Below, piece after piece: positions 16,140-24,519 of a DNA stretch of 64,000 nt. The notes under the pieces were generated by a model. It did no database searches. It was not told the DNA's origin and worked only from the letters and a program-made list of their open reading frames with translations. Source of the DNA: Streptomyces olindensis (GTDB taxonomy: Bacteria > Actinomycetota > Actinomycetes > Streptomycetales > Streptomycetaceae); assembly GCA_000696115.1 (NCBI GenBank), contig JJOH01000016.1:186001-250000 (forward strand), in the 5' to 3' direction. Made by a program: the position numbers and the translations under genes. How positions within the stretch are numbered: the stretch's first letter is position 1; each line of letters opens with the position of its first letter.

Positions 16140-17501
16140 ATGGACAAGCAGCAGGAGTTCGTGCTCCGGACCTTGGAGGAGCGCGACATCCGGTTCGTAC
16201 GCCTGTGGTTCACGGACGTGCTGGGCTTCCTCAAGTCCGTCGCCGTGGCCCCGGCCGAACTGGAACAGGCCTTCGACGAGGGCATCGGCTTCGACGGCTC
16301 CGCGATCGAGGGCTTCGCCCGGGTCTACGAGTCCGACATGATCGCCAAGCCGGATCCGTCGACCTTCCAGATCCTCCCCTGGCGCGCGGAGGCCCCGGGC
16401 ACGGCGCGCATGTTCTGCGACATCCTCATGCCGGACGGCTCCCCGTCCTTCGCCGACCCGCGCTACGTGCTCAAGCGCGCCCTGGCCCGCGCGAGCGATC
16501 TGGGCTTCACCTTCTACACGCACCCGGAGATCGAGTTCTTCCTGCTGAAGGACCGCCCGCTGGACGGCAGCCGCCCGACGCCCGCCGACAACTCCGGCTA
16601 CTTCGACCACACCCCGACCAACGTCGGCATGGACTTCCGTCGCCAGGCGATCACGATGCTGGAGTCGATGGGCATCTCGGTCGAGTTCTCCCACCACGAG
16701 GGCGCGCCCGGCCAGCAGGAGATCGACCTGCGCTACGCCGACGCGCTCTCCACGGCGGACAACGTCATGACGTTCCGCCTGGTCATGAAGCAGGTGGCGC
16801 TGGAGCAGGGCGTGCAGGCGACGTTCATGCCGAAGCCGTTCTCCGAGCACCCGGGCTCGGGCATGCACACGCACCTCTCCCTCTTCGAGGGCGACCGCAA
16901 CGCCTTCTACGAGTCCGGCTCGGAGTACCAGCTGTCCAAGGTGGGCCGCTCCTTCATCGCGGGCCTGCTGCGGCACGCGGCGGAGATCTCCGCGGTCACC
17001 AACCAGTGGGTCAACTCCTACAAGCGCATCTGGGGCGGCGCGGAGCGCACGGCGGGCGCGGGCGGCGAGGCCCCGTCGTACATCTGCTGGGGCCACAACA
17101 ACCGCTCGGCGCTGGTCCGCGTGCCGATGTACAAGCCCGGCAAGACGGGCTCGGCGCGGGTCGAGGTCCGCTCCCTGGACTCGGGCGCGAACCCGTACCT
17201 GGCCTACGCCGTCCTGCTGGCCGCCGGCCTGAAGGGTATCGAGGAGGGCTACGAGCTCCCGCCGGGCGCGGAGGACGACGTCTGGGCCCTCTCCGACGCC
17301 GAGCGCCGCGCGATGGGCATCGAGCCGCTCCCGCAGAACCTGGGCGAGGCCCTGACCCTGATGGAGCGCAGCGACCTGGTCGCCGAGACGCTCGGCGAGC
17401 ACGTCTTCGACTTCTTCCTGCGGAACAAGCGGCAGGAGTGGGAGGAGTACCGGTCCGAGGTGACGGCGTTCGAGCTGCGGAAGAACCTGCCGGCGCTGTA
17501 A
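16140..17501 (+). CDS. glnA2: Glutamine synthetase-like enzyme GlnA2 (probable gamma-glutamylpolyamine synthetase)
   Basis: A 453-residue GSI-fold ligase. The beta-grasp N-terminus (IRFVRLWFTDVLGFLKS), the metal/ATP-site motif THPEIEFFLL, the HPGSGMHTHLSLFEG segment and NPYLAYAVLLAAGL are present. The region holding the adenylylated Tyr in true GSI (NLYDL) reads DDVWALSDAERR here, with no Tyr, so GlnE control is unlikely. In Streptomyces coelicolor the protein of this type (GlnA2) glutamylates polyamines rather than ammonia; I assign it by sequence recall and by its place near glnE and panB, as in mycobacteria. The ATG at 16140 is preferred over 16125 because the family starts MDKQQEF and GGGGAAG lies upstream. 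Confidence 0.88.
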   Translation: MDKQQEFVLRTLEERDIRFVRLWFTDVLGFLKSVAVAPAELEQAFDEGIGFDGSAIEGFARVYESDMIAKPDPSTFQILPWRAEAPGTARMFCDILMPDGSPSFADPRYVLKRALARASDLGFTFYTHPEIEFFLLKDRPLDGSRPTPADNSGYFDHTPTNVGMDFRRQAITMLESMGISVEFSHHEGAPGQQEIDLRYADALSTADNVMTFRLVMKQVALEQGVQATFMPKPFSEHPGSGMHTHLSLFEGDRNAFYESGSEYQLSKVGRSFIAGLLRHAAEISAVTNQWVNSYKRIWGGAERTAGAGGEAPSYICWGHNNRSALVRVPMYKPGKTGSARVEVRSLDSGANPYLAYAVLLAAGLKGIEEGYELPPGAEDDVWALSDAERRAMGIEPLPQNLGEALTLMERSDLVAETLGEHVFDFFLRNKRQEWEEYRSEVTAFELRKNLPAL

Positions 17502-17539
17502 GCGCAGGTCAGAGCAGGCTTCCTGCTGATTCAGCGGAG

Positions 17540-17568
17540 GGGGCCGACGGTCGCGGACCGTCGGCCCC
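17540..17568 (+). terminator. Hairpin terminator of glnA2
   Basis: A perfect 13-bp stem (17540-17552 with 17556-17568) with a 3-nt loop lies 38 bp after the glnA2 stop codon. Confidence 0.85.
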
Positions 17569-18005
17569 ATGGCGTCTCAATGACCCTGGGCCGCCTCTGG
17601 GCCGTCTGGCGCCGGACCGGTGTCCTCGTACCGGCCGTCCACGGCCTTCCGGCCCGTGCGTCGCTGCTCGGCATGGGCCAGTAGGGCACGCGTGCCGGAC
17701 CGCGCGGCGGACACCGACACGAGCGGCGTGCGGCTCGCTCCTCCATGAGCACGGTCTGACCGGGCAGGTCCCCACTGTCAGGGTGCCGTCGCGGGGAAAG
17801 GCGCGTGTAAACGAGTTGCCGGGCCAGAAGTTGCGCGACCGGCAAGCTGCGGGCAACTAAAACCGCTCATTGGAGTGGTTACCCGTCGAATTTCCCCCAT
17901 CACGGACATTCGTGAGGACATGATCTGCAGGTCGAGGCTGTCGGCAGGCACGCTGTACGAGCACAGCGGCACTGACGGCTCCATTGTCTCTGTAGGGATT
18001 CTCAG
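17569..18005. other. Non-coding gap before the LAETG protein gene
   Basis: About 440 bp without a convincing gene. The second half (17850-18005) is clearly richer in A and T than the surroundings, as expected of a promoter region. TCACG-N6-CGTGA at 17900-17915 is the only clean dyad I see. An ATG at 17920 opens a 44-codon frame, but its start is too close to its GAGGA motif and its codon use is not convincing. Confidence 0.4.
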
Positions 18006-19166
18006 TTGCACACGAATGTCTTCAGCAGGCCCGTACGCCCTGCCGCTCTCCTGAGCGTCACGGCCCTGGCGATCGGCGTCGCCCTGGCCGCCGGCCCGGC
18101 CTCTGCCGTACCTGCGCAAGAAAACTCCGTCTCCACCGGCAAGGCGACCGCCGTCGCGGCGCGCGCGGACCTCAACGTCTCCGTGAAAGGCGTCGGCAAC
18201 GTTCCGGTGAAGAAGTCGCTCAACAACCTGAGCGCGCCCGGGGACGCGCAGCAGACGCTGCTCACCGCCGAGGTGAACGGCGTGAGCAAGGGACAGCCCA
18301 CCACCCTGGTCAAGGCCGAGGTCGCGCACTCCAGCGTCAAGGCGGACGCACACCGGTCGGTGGGCAACGTCAAGCTCGTCGGCGTACGGGCGTTCGCAGC
18401 CGGCCTGCCCGCCAAGCCGCTGCTGAGCGCCGACCTTCTCACGGCCACGGCCTCCTGCGAGGCGGGCAAGAAACCGACCGCGAAGGCCGCGCTGGCGGAC
18501 AACGTGACCGTCCTCGGCAAGCCGGTCACCGTCAAGGCTTCCGGCGAGCAGCACGTCGAGGTCGCGGGCGTCGGCACCGTCGACCTCTGGCTGGAGAACG
18601 CGACCACGACGGACAGCATGGGCACCGCCACCGCCCTTCGGCTGAAGTACGCGGTGTCGCCCGCCAAGCTGGACGTGGTGAAGACGTCCGGAGAGATCGT
18701 GCTCGCCGAGGCCACCTGCACGCTGCCGAACGGCTCTGCCTCCGCAGGGGGTGGCGGCTCCAACGGTGACGGCTCCAACGGTGACGGCTCCAACGGCGGC
18801 GGCTCCAACGGCGGCGGCTCCAACGGTGACGGCTCCAACGGCGGCGGCTCCAACGGCGGCGGCTCCAACGGTGACGGCTCCAACGGCGGCGGCTCCAACG
18901 GTGACGGATCGGGCAGTGGCGTGGGCGAGGGCAGCTCGTCCGACGACCGGTCCTCCGGCGAGTCCGCCGGCTCGAGGGGCGACGAGAACGCCGACTCTGC
19001 GGGCAGTCAGGTCAGCACGCAGACCGGCGAGGACGGCGGGAACCTCGCCGAGACCGGCGGCAACTCCGCCACGCCGGTCATCGCCGGTGTGGGCGGGGCT
19101 CTCGTTCTCGGCGGCGCCGCGGCCGTGTACATGGTCCGTCGTCGCCGTACCACTCAGAACAACTGA
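18006..19166 (+). CDS. Sortase-anchored LAETG surface protein with a GSNG repeat region
   Basis: This 386-residue exported protein has a signal peptide ending near PASA, a globular domain at about 35-245 and a low-complexity Gly/Ser/Asn region with ten GSNG[D/G] units. An Asp/Ser/Glu-rich spacer then leads to the cell-wall sorting signal LAETGG at residues 347-352, a hydrophobic segment and an RRRR tail. LAETG is the signal of the actinobacterial class E sortase. The domain resembles the SCO1860-like LAETG-anchored family, of unknown function. The only workable start is a TTG at 18006, with TAGGGA about 9 nt upstream. It should be linked to peptidoglycan on the cell surface. Confidence 0.85.
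   Translation: MHTNVFSRPVRPAALLSVTALAIGVALAAGPASAVPAQENSVSTGKATAVAARADLNVSVKGVGNVPVKKSLNNLSAPGDAQQTLLTAEVNGVSKGQPTTLVKAEVAHSSVKADAHRSVGNVKLVGVRAFAAGLPAKPLLSADLLTATASCEAGKKPTAKAALADNVTVLGKPVTVKASGEQHVEVAGVGTVDLWLENATTTDSMGTATALRLKYAVSPAKLDVVKTSGEIVLAEATCTLPNGSASAGGGGSNGDGSNGDGSNGGGSNGGGSNGDGSNGGGSNGGGSNGDGSNGGGSNGDGSGSGVGEGSSSDDRSSGESAGSRGDENADSAGSQVSTQTGEDGGNLAETGGNSATPVIAGVGGALVLGGAAAVYMVRRRRTTQNN
18756..18905 (+). repeat. Ten tandem 15-bp units coding for GSNG[D/G]
   Basis: Ten in-frame 15-bp units differ only in the fifth codon. The order of fifth residues is D D G G D G G D G D. Near-perfect nucleotide identity between units suggests recent expansion by slippage or unequal recombination, with length likely to vary between strains. 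Confidence 0.95.
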
Positions 19167-19174
19167 CGCGGGAT

Positions 19175-19207
19175 CGGTCCCCGAGCGGCGCTCCCGCTCG
19201 GGGACCG
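19175..19207 (+). terminator. First of two tandem hairpins after the LAETG gene
   Basis: A perfect 14-bp stem (19175-19188 with 19194-19207) with a 5-nt loop starts 8 bp after the stop codon. Confidence 0.85.
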
Positions 19208-19222
19208 GTGCCGGACCTCGTC

Positions 19223-19264
19223 GAAGCTCATCGCAGCCCGGAACGTGCGGCTGCGATGAGCTTC
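19223..19264 (+). terminator. Second tandem hairpin after the LAETG gene
   Basis: A perfect 16-bp stem (19223-19238 with 19249-19264) with a 10-nt loop, followed by a pyrimidine-rich tract. It could be the main terminator, or mark the edge of the transposase remnant that follows. Confidence 0.75.
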
Positions 19265-19292
19265 TTCCTGCGGGAGTGTCCCAGCGCATCCA

Positions 19293-19413
19293 TGGTATGA
19301 GCGGCAACGGCGGCTGTTGATGGCCGCAGCGGTGCGTGCTCTGGGGCATGGTGGTGTTCGGGCCGTCGCGCGGGCGGCCGCGGTCAGCGAGACCACGGTC
19401 CGCAAAGGTGCAG
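19293..19413 (+). pseudogene. Remnant of an ISAzo13-like transposase (N-terminal part)
   Basis: The + strand frame reads ERQRRLLMAAAVRALGHGG and then VRAVARAAAVSETTVRKG, closely resembling the N-terminal helix-turn-helix region of ISAzo13-family transposases (pattern DERQRRL.AAAEARALGHGG..AVARA). Similarity stops after VRKG, and no catalytic domain follows before the VOC gene at 19573. No terminal inverted repeats or target duplications are seen. It is a decayed insertion-sequence fragment of about 40 codons; the rest of 19414-19572 has no feature I can name. Confidence 0.65.
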
Positions 19414-19572
19414 GTCCTGCCGGCCGACCCACACTGACCGGAATGCCGCCACAGCAACGCAGGGTCCGTTCTCCGTCGCTCACCGACCACTCGCCCTCCA
19501 GCCCGATCTCAGGCAAGTTGACGTAGACCATGCCGGCGAGCGTAGGAGGGACCGGCCGGGCCCCCCGGGGGA

Positions 19573-20025
19573 TCAGGCCTCCTGCTGCCGCTTCCCCTTC
19601 GCCAGCACCTCGTGCAGCGGCTCCGTCGCCCTTCTCCGGTACTCCTGGATCGACCAGCCGTTGCCGTCCGGGTCCTTGAAGTACATGAAGGTGGCGCCGT
19701 CGTCGGGCGCGTACTGGACCGGTTCCGACACCTCCAGACCTCGTTCCAGGAGTTCCGCGCGGGCCGCCTTGATGTCTGCCACGCAGAGTTGCAGGCCCTG
19801 GTAGGAGCCGGGTTCGGGTACGGTCTCGCCCTTGGTCATGTCCCAGATGCTGTCACCGAGAGCGATCGAGCAGCCGGAACCCGGAGGCGTCAGCTGGACG
19901 ATCCGCATCCCGGGCATGACCTCCTGGTCGATGTCGACGTGGAATCCGACCTTGTCCCGGTAGAAGTCGCGGGCCCGGTCGATGTCGCTCACGGGCAGCG
20001 GGATCACTTCGAGGGTGAAGTCCAT
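19573..20025 (-). CDS. VOC family protein (glyoxalase-like)
   Basis: This single-domain protein of 150 residues has the VOC pattern VIPLPVSDIDRARDFYRDKV at the N-terminus and ATFMYFKDPDGNGWSIQEY at the C-terminus, where His/Glu-type ligands normally sit. It is widespread in actinobacteria with unknown substrate. Its start overlaps the end of the upstream PPOX gene by 22 bp, and GGGAGGA lies 6 nt before the ATG, so the two form a coupled pair. Confidence 0.88.
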   Translation of the reverse strand: MDFTLEVIPLPVSDIDRARDFYRDKVGFHVDIDQEVMPGMRIVQLTPPGSGCSIALGDSIWDMTKGETVPEPGSYQGLQLCVADIKAARAELLERGLEVSEPVQYAPDDGATFMYFKDPDGNGWSIQEYRRRATEPLHEVLAKGKRQQEA

Positions 20026-20549
20026 CGCTTGTCCTCCCTGGTGAATCGCCAGCGGGTCTGGCTGAACGGCTCCCCCTTACCGAAGCCGAAAACCGTCACC
20101 GGCGCCACCGAGTAGACGACCGCTCGACCCGCGCCGTGGTGGAAATGGCCCTCCCGTACCTCGAAGTGCCAGAAACTGCCGTACTTCACCTCCCACGCGG
20201 TGGCCAGTTCCCGTAGCCGCGCCTCGTCCGTCACACGCACCGCCTCGCCCTCGACCACCAGGTCGTAGCCCTGGTTCCAGGTGTTCGTGCCGGTGGTGAG
20301 CACGACGTGCGGGTTCTCCGCGAGGTTCCTCGCCTTGCGTTCCTCCGGGCCCGTGCAGAAGTGCAGGGCGCCGTCCGACCAGACCGCGGGCAGGGGAGTG
20401 ACGTGCGGGCGGCCGTCCGGTCGCACTGTCGAGATCCAGAACAGCTCGGCCGCGGCGAGCCGGGCCCGTGCCTCCTCCCAGTCCGTGGCCGTGGCCGTCT
20501 CGTCGCTGTACCGCCGGTCCAGGCGGGTCCGCGGGTGCGTGGTGGTCAT
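20004..20549 (-). CDS. Pyridoxamine 5'-phosphate oxidase-fold protein (flavin or F420 binding)
   Basis: The 181-residue protein has the split-barrel core: FWISTVRPDGRPHVTPLPAVW, LHFCTGPEERKARNL, then HVVLTTGTNTWNQGYDLVVEGEAVRV. This pattern is common to PPOX and F420/FMN-dependent reductases of actinobacteria; real PdxH activity is unlikely because the family signature for pyridoxal phosphate synthesis is absent. The ATG at 20547-20549 is backed by GGAGG at 5 nt. It is first in a two-gene unit with the VOC gene, which might act on the same small molecule. Confidence 0.85.
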   Translation of the reverse strand: MTTTHPRTRLDRRYSDETATATDWEEARARLAAAELFWISTVRPDGRPHVTPLPAVWSDGALHFCTGPEERKARNLAENPHVVLTTGTNTWNQGYDLVVEGEAVRVTDEARLRELATAWEVKYGSFWHFEVREGHFHHGAGRAVVYSVAPVTVFGFGKGEPFSQTRWRFTREDKRWTSPSK

Positions 20550-20696
20550 GAGTGCCTCCAGGCCTGTGCTCTCCCCAGTGCAGACCCCGTCCGCCCGCCG
20601 AACTCATCGGAGCTCCCCCCGGCCGCTGCGGTTAGGCTCAAAGCCGTACGACCTTGATCCGATGCAAACCCGAGAATGAGTGCGAGGGAGGCCCGG

Positions 20697-23600
20697 ATGA
20701 CGGCGGCCCCGGGGCGCAGGAGCAGTACCTTCACACGGCTGCTGCGGCACGGCTTCACCGACGCCTCCGCCGCCGAGCGGCTCCTGGACAGCGTCGAGCT
20801 GGCACCGCTGCGGGACGACCCGGTCCTCCTGGAGGCGCTGGGCGCGACCGCCGACCCCGATCTGGCGCTGCTCGGCCTGGTGCGGCTGCTGGAGGCCCAG
20901 CCGCACAACGGCGCCCGCCGGGAACTGCTCGACACCCTGATCGCGGCCAAGCCGCTGCGCGACCGGCTGCTCGGCGTGCTCGGCGCCTCCACCGCCCTCG
21001 CCGACCACCTCACCCGCCACCCGGACGACTGGCAGGCCCTCGTGACGTACGAGTCGCGGGACCTGCACCCCGGGGTGGAGGAGTTCGAAGCGGGGCTCGC
21101 GGAGGCCACCGACCCGGTCTCCCTGCGCGTCGCCTACCGGCGCTGCCTGCTGTCCATCGCCGCCCGGGACGTGTGCGGCACGACCGGTGTCGCCGAGTCC
21201 GCCGCCGAGCTCGCCGACCTCGCCACCGCCACCCTGCGCGCCGCCCTCGCCCTGGCCGAGGACGCCGCGCCGGGGGACGCCGCGCTGTGCCGGCTCGCGG
21301 TGATCGCGATGGGCAAGTGCGGCGGCCGCGAGCTGAACTACGTCTCCGACGTGGACGTCATCTTCGTGGGGGAGGCCGTCGAGGGGGCCGACGAGACGAA
21401 GGCGATCCGGGCCGCGACCCGGCTGGCCTCGCACATGATGCGGATCTGCTCGGAGACCACCGTCGAGGGCTCCATCTGGCCCGTGGACGCCAACCTGCGG
21501 CCCGAGGGCAGGAACGGCCCGCTCGTGCGGACCCTCTCCAGCCACCTCGCCTACTACCAGCGCTGGGCGAAGACCTGGGAGTTCCAGGCGCTGCTCAAGG
21601 CCCGCCCGGTGGCCGGCGACCTCGACCTCGGCGAGGAGTACGTCGCCGCCGTCCAGCCCCTGGTGTGGAAGGCCGCCGAGCGGGAGAACTTCGTCCCGGA
21701 CGTGCAGAAGATGCGCCGCCGGGTCGTGGAGAACATCCCCGCCGCCGAGGTCGACCGCCAGCTGAAGCTGGGCCCGGGCGGCCTGCGGGACGTCGAGTTC
21801 GCCGTGCAGCTGCTCCAGCTGGTGCACGGCCGCGCCGACACCTCGCTGCGCAGCGGCACGACGCTCGACGCGCTCAAGGCCCTCGCCGCCGGCGGCTACG
21901 TCGGCCGGGCCGACGCCGCGCAGCTCGATGAGGCGTACCGCTTCCTGCGGTCCATGGAGCACCGCATCCAGCTGTTCCGGCTGCGCCGCACCCACCTCGT
22001 CCCGGAGGACGAGGCCGAGCTGCGCCGCATCGGCCGCTCCCTCGGCCTGCGCACCGACCCGGTCGCCGACCTGCACCGCGAGTGGCGCCGGCACGCCACC
22101 GTCGTACGCCGCCTGCACGAGAAGCTGTTCTACCGGCCGCTGCTCGACGCGGTCGCCCAACTCGCCACCGGCGAGGCCCGGCTGAGCGCCGAGGCGGCCC
22201 GGGAGCGGCTGGTCGCCCTCGGCTACGACGACCCGGCCTCCGCGCTGCGCCACCTGGAGGCGCTGGCCTCCGGCGTCACCCGCAAGGCCGCCATCCAGCG
22301 CACCCTGCTGCCGGTCATGCTGGGCTGGTTCGCCGACTCGGCCGACCCGGACGCGGGTCTGCTCAACTTCCGCAAGGTGTCGGACGCGCTCGGCAAGACG
22401 CCCTGGTATCTGCGGCTGCTGCGGGACGAGGGCGCCGCCGCGCAGAACCTCGCCCGGGTGCTGTCCGCCGGCCGCCTCGCGCCGGACCTGCTGATGCGCG
22501 CCCCGGAGGCGGTGGCGCTGCTCGGCGACGGGGACGGCGGCGGGCTGGAACCGAGGTCCCGCGCCCACCTGGAGCAGGAGATACTCGCCGCCGTGAACCG
22601 GGCCGACGGAGCCGCCCAGGCGGTCACGGCCGCCCGTGGGGTGCGCCGCCGCGAACTGTTCCGTACGGCCGCCGCCGACATCGTCGGCTCCTACGGCACC
22701 GAGGAGCAGCCCGCCGAGGCCGACCAGGGCGCCCTCGTGGACCGGGTCGGGGGAGCGGTGTCGGATTTGACGGCGGCGACCCTGGCCGGCACGCTCCGCG
22801 CGGTCGTCCGGGACGGCTGGGGCGACGAGCTGCCCACCCGGTTCGCGATCATCGGCATGGGCCGGTTCGGCGGCCACGAACTGGGCTACGGCTCCGACGC
22901 GGACGTGCTGTTCGTGCACGAGCCGCGCGACGGCGTCGACGAGCGGGAGGCCTCCCAGGCGGCCAACAAGGTCGTCTCCGAGATGCGCCGCCTGCTCCAG
23001 ATCCCCAGTGCCGACCCGCCCCTGCTCATCGACGCCGACCTGCGCCCGGAGGGCAAGTCCGGGCCGCTCGTGCGCACACTCAAGTCGTACGAGGCGTACT
23101 ACCGCCGGTGGTCCCTGACGTGGGAGTCGCACGCGCTGCTGCGGGCGGAACCCGTCGCCGGGGACGAGGACCTGGGCCGCCGGTTCATCGAGCTGATCGA
23201 CCCGCTGCGCCACCCGGCGGACGGGCTCGGCGAGGAGGCCGTGCGGGAGATCCGGCGGCTGAAGGCCCGGATGGAGTCCGAGCGGCTGCCGCGCGGGGCC
23301 GACCCGAAGCTGCACGCCAAGCTCGGTCCGGGCGGCCTGTCCGACGTGGAGTGGACCGTGCAGTTGCTGCAACTGCGGCACGGCGCCGAGGAACCCGGCC
23401 TGCGCACCACCCGCACCCGCGAGGCCCTGGCCGCCGCCCGCGCGGCCGGGCTCATCACGGACGAGGACGCGGCGATCCTGGACGAGGCCTGGGTCCTCGC
23501 GACCCGCGTCCGCAACGCGGTGATGCTCGTGCGCGGCCGGGCCGGGGACACGTTCCCCACGGACTCCCGGGAACTGGCCGCCGTGGGACGGTACCTGGGC

Positions 23601-23705
23601 TACGGCCCGGGTCACGCCGGCGACATGCTCGACGGGTACCGGCGGACGGCCCGCAGGGCGCGGGCCGTGGTGGAGGAGCTGTTCTACGGGGTGGCCGAGC
23701 GCTGA
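20697..23705 (+). CDS. glnE: Bifunctional glutamine synthetase adenylyltransferase/adenylyl-removing enzyme
   Basis: GlnE adds or removes AMP on the control Tyr of the type I glutamine synthetase. The 1002-residue protein has two nucleotidyltransferase domains, each with the GG..DxD motif: GMGKCGGRELNYVSDVDVIF near residue 205 (adenylyl-removing half) and GMGRFGGHELGYGSDADVLF near 720 (adenylylating half). Each is followed by the repeated LKLGPGGLRDVEFAVQLLQL / LGPGGLSDVEWTVQLLQL element. The ATG at 20697 is chosen for its GGAGG at 5 nt; an in-frame ATG at 20676 lacks one. The target enzyme glnA is not in the window, and the neighbouring GlnA2 lacks the modified Tyr. A 26-bp duplication covers the 3' end. 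Confidence 0.96.
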   Translation: MTAAPGRRSSTFTRLLRHGFTDASAAERLLDSVELAPLRDDPVLLEALGATADPDLALLGLVRLLEAQPHNGARRELLDTLIAAKPLRDRLLGVLGASTALADHLTRHPDDWQALVTYESRDLHPGVEEFEAGLAEATDPVSLRVAYRRCLLSIAARDVCGTTGVAESAAELADLATATLRAALALAEDAAPGDAALCRLAVIAMGKCGGRELNYVSDVDVIFVGEAVEGADETKAIRAATRLASHMMRICSETTVEGSIWPVDANLRPEGRNGPLVRTLSSHLAYYQRWAKTWEFQALLKARPVAGDLDLGEEYVAAVQPLVWKAAERENFVPDVQKMRRRVVENIPAAEVDRQLKLGPGGLRDVEFAVQLLQLVHGRADTSLRSGTTLDALKALAAGGYVGRADAAQLDEAYRFLRSMEHRIQLFRLRRTHLVPEDEAELRRIGRSLGLRTDPVADLHREWRRHATVVRRLHEKLFYRPLLDAVAQLATGEARLSAEAARERLVALGYDDPASALRHLEALASGVTRKAAIQRTLLPVMLGWFADSADPDAGLLNFRKVSDALGKTPWYLRLLRDEGAAAQNLARVLSAGRLAPDLLMRAPEAVALLGDGDGGGLEPRSRAHLEQEILAAVNRADGAAQAVTAARGVRRRELFRTAAADIVGSYGTEEQPAEADQGALVDRVGGAVSDLTAATLAGTLRAVVRDGWGDELPTRFAIIGMGRFGGHELGYGSDADVLFVHEPRDGVDEREASQAANKVVSEMRRLLQIPSADPPLLIDADLRPEGKSGPLVRTLKSYEAYYRRWSLTWESHALLRAEPVAGDEDLGRRFIELIDPLRHPADGLGEEAVREIRRLKARMESERLPRGADPKLHAKLGPGGLSDVEWTVQLLQLRHGAEEPGLRTTRTREALAAARAAGLITDEDAAILDEAWVLATRVRNAVMLVRGRAGDTFPTDSRELAAVGRYLGYGPGHAGDMLDGYRRTARRARAVVEELFYGVAER

Positions 23706-23740
23706 GCCAGCGGATCTACGGGGTGGCCGAGCGCTGAGCC
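23683..23740. repeat. 26-bp direct duplication at the glnE/TetR gene junction
   Basis: A 26-bp sequence is present perfectly at 23683-23708 and again at 23715-23740, 32 bp apart. The first copy encodes the last GlnE residues (YGVAER and stop). On the other strand the second copy encodes the last residues of the TetR protein. Confidence 0.9.
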
Positions 23741-24342
23741 CTGGCCCTGAGCTCGCGGGCGTGCGCCAGGAACGCCGTCAGTCCCACCTCGAACGCCCGG
23801 TCCGCCCGCCCTTCGCTGGACGCCGACAGGGCCTCGGCCAGCCGCGGGGTCGTCGCGGACGCGGTCAGTTCCCACATGGTCTCGGGCGCCGCGAGGTCGA
23901 GGGCCGAGCCGAGGACCAGGTTCTCCAGGGCAGTGAGCAGGGGCATCACCTCGGCCGGCGCGAAGCCCGCGTCGAGCAGCACGGTCACCGCCCGCTCGTA
24001 CTGCTCCAGCACCCGCGGCGCCCGCACGGGGGACGTCATCAGCAGTGGGATCGCCTTGGGGTGCGCGGCGAACGCGGCCCGGTAGGAGCGGGCCCAGGCC
24101 TCCAGGGCCGCGTCCCAGGGACGCAGATCGAGGGTCGCGGGGTCGATGACCGAGGCCACCCGCTCGCGCAGCAGCTCGACGATGCCGTCCCGGCCGTCCA
24201 CATGGTGGTACACCGAGCCGGTCTGCGCGCCGAGCCGCTTGGCGACCTGCGGCACGCTGAAGTCGCCACGCTCGTCGACGATGTCCAGTGCCGTCGTGGC
24301 GATGCGCTCGCGGTCGAGGAGCGGTGTGCGCGGCCGTCCCAT
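23716..24342 (-). CDS. TetR family transcriptional regulator
   Basis: The protein of 208 residues has an N-terminal helix-turn-helix (TTALDIVDERGDFSVPQVAKRLG with QTGSVYHHVDGRDGIVELL) and a ligand-binding domain of the TetR class C-terminal type. The ATG at 24340-24342 (MGRPRTPLLDRERI) fits the family; the frame is open 90 nt further but without similarity. It is divergent from the APC permease/amidohydrolase pair across 177 bp, so local control of that pair is likely. An imperfect inverted repeat lies between them. Its last codons come from the duplicated 26-bp sequence. Confidence 0.9.
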   Translation of the reverse strand: MGRPRTPLLDRERIATTALDIVDERGDFSVPQVAKRLGAQTGSVYHHVDGRDGIVELLRERVASVIDPATLDLRPWDAALEAWARSYRAAFAAHPKAIPLLMTSPVRAPRVLEQYERAVTVLLDAGFAPAEVMPLLTALENLVLGSALDLAAPETMWELTASATTPRLAEALSASSEGRADRAFEVGLTAFLAHARELRARAQRSATP

Positions 24343-24394
24343 GGTCGGTGGTCCCCCTGAGGTCTTCCCGGATGCCGAGGTAGAGGCTACATTG

Positions 24395-24414
24395 CCAAAA
24401 CCGAAAGGCTTTAG
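24395..24414. promoter_or_regulatory. Candidate TetR operator between the divergent TetR and permease genes
   Basis: CCAAAACC (24395-24402) and GGCTTTAG (24407-24414) pair at 6 of 8 positions around a 4-nt spacer, in a distinctly AT-rich patch (24390-24420). Position and symmetry suit an autoregulatory operator. Confidence 0.4.
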
Positions 24415-24519
24415 ATTTACCGGCCCGGCCACCGGCTGCCCGCAGCGGCTCCCCGGTGCTCCGGCGGCGATCCCGCACGCCCGGATTCCCTCTTCATCCG
24501 CCGCTCGAAGGGCTTGCCC

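Noticed and set aside
14951..17860. A 969-codon + strand frame
   Set aside because: It crosses hmp and glnA2 in non-coding frames; the real genes have motifs and ribosome binding sites.
17920..18054. A 44-codon frame starting at an ATG before the LAETG gene
   Set aside because: Start is too close to its GAGGA motif, it overlaps the LAETG signal peptide codons, and codon use is poor.
18756..18905. Regular repeats that might be taken for a CRISPR array
   Set aside because: Units are 15 bp, contiguous and in frame with the surface protein; no spacers and no cas genes.
19154..19531. A minus-strand frame starting MVYVNLPEIGLEGEW
   Set aside because: The first 25 residues look protein-like, but the frame then crosses two terminator hairpins and the transposase remnant; no family recognised.
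20604..23615. A 1003-codon minus-strand frame
   Set aside because: Antisense shadow of glnE.
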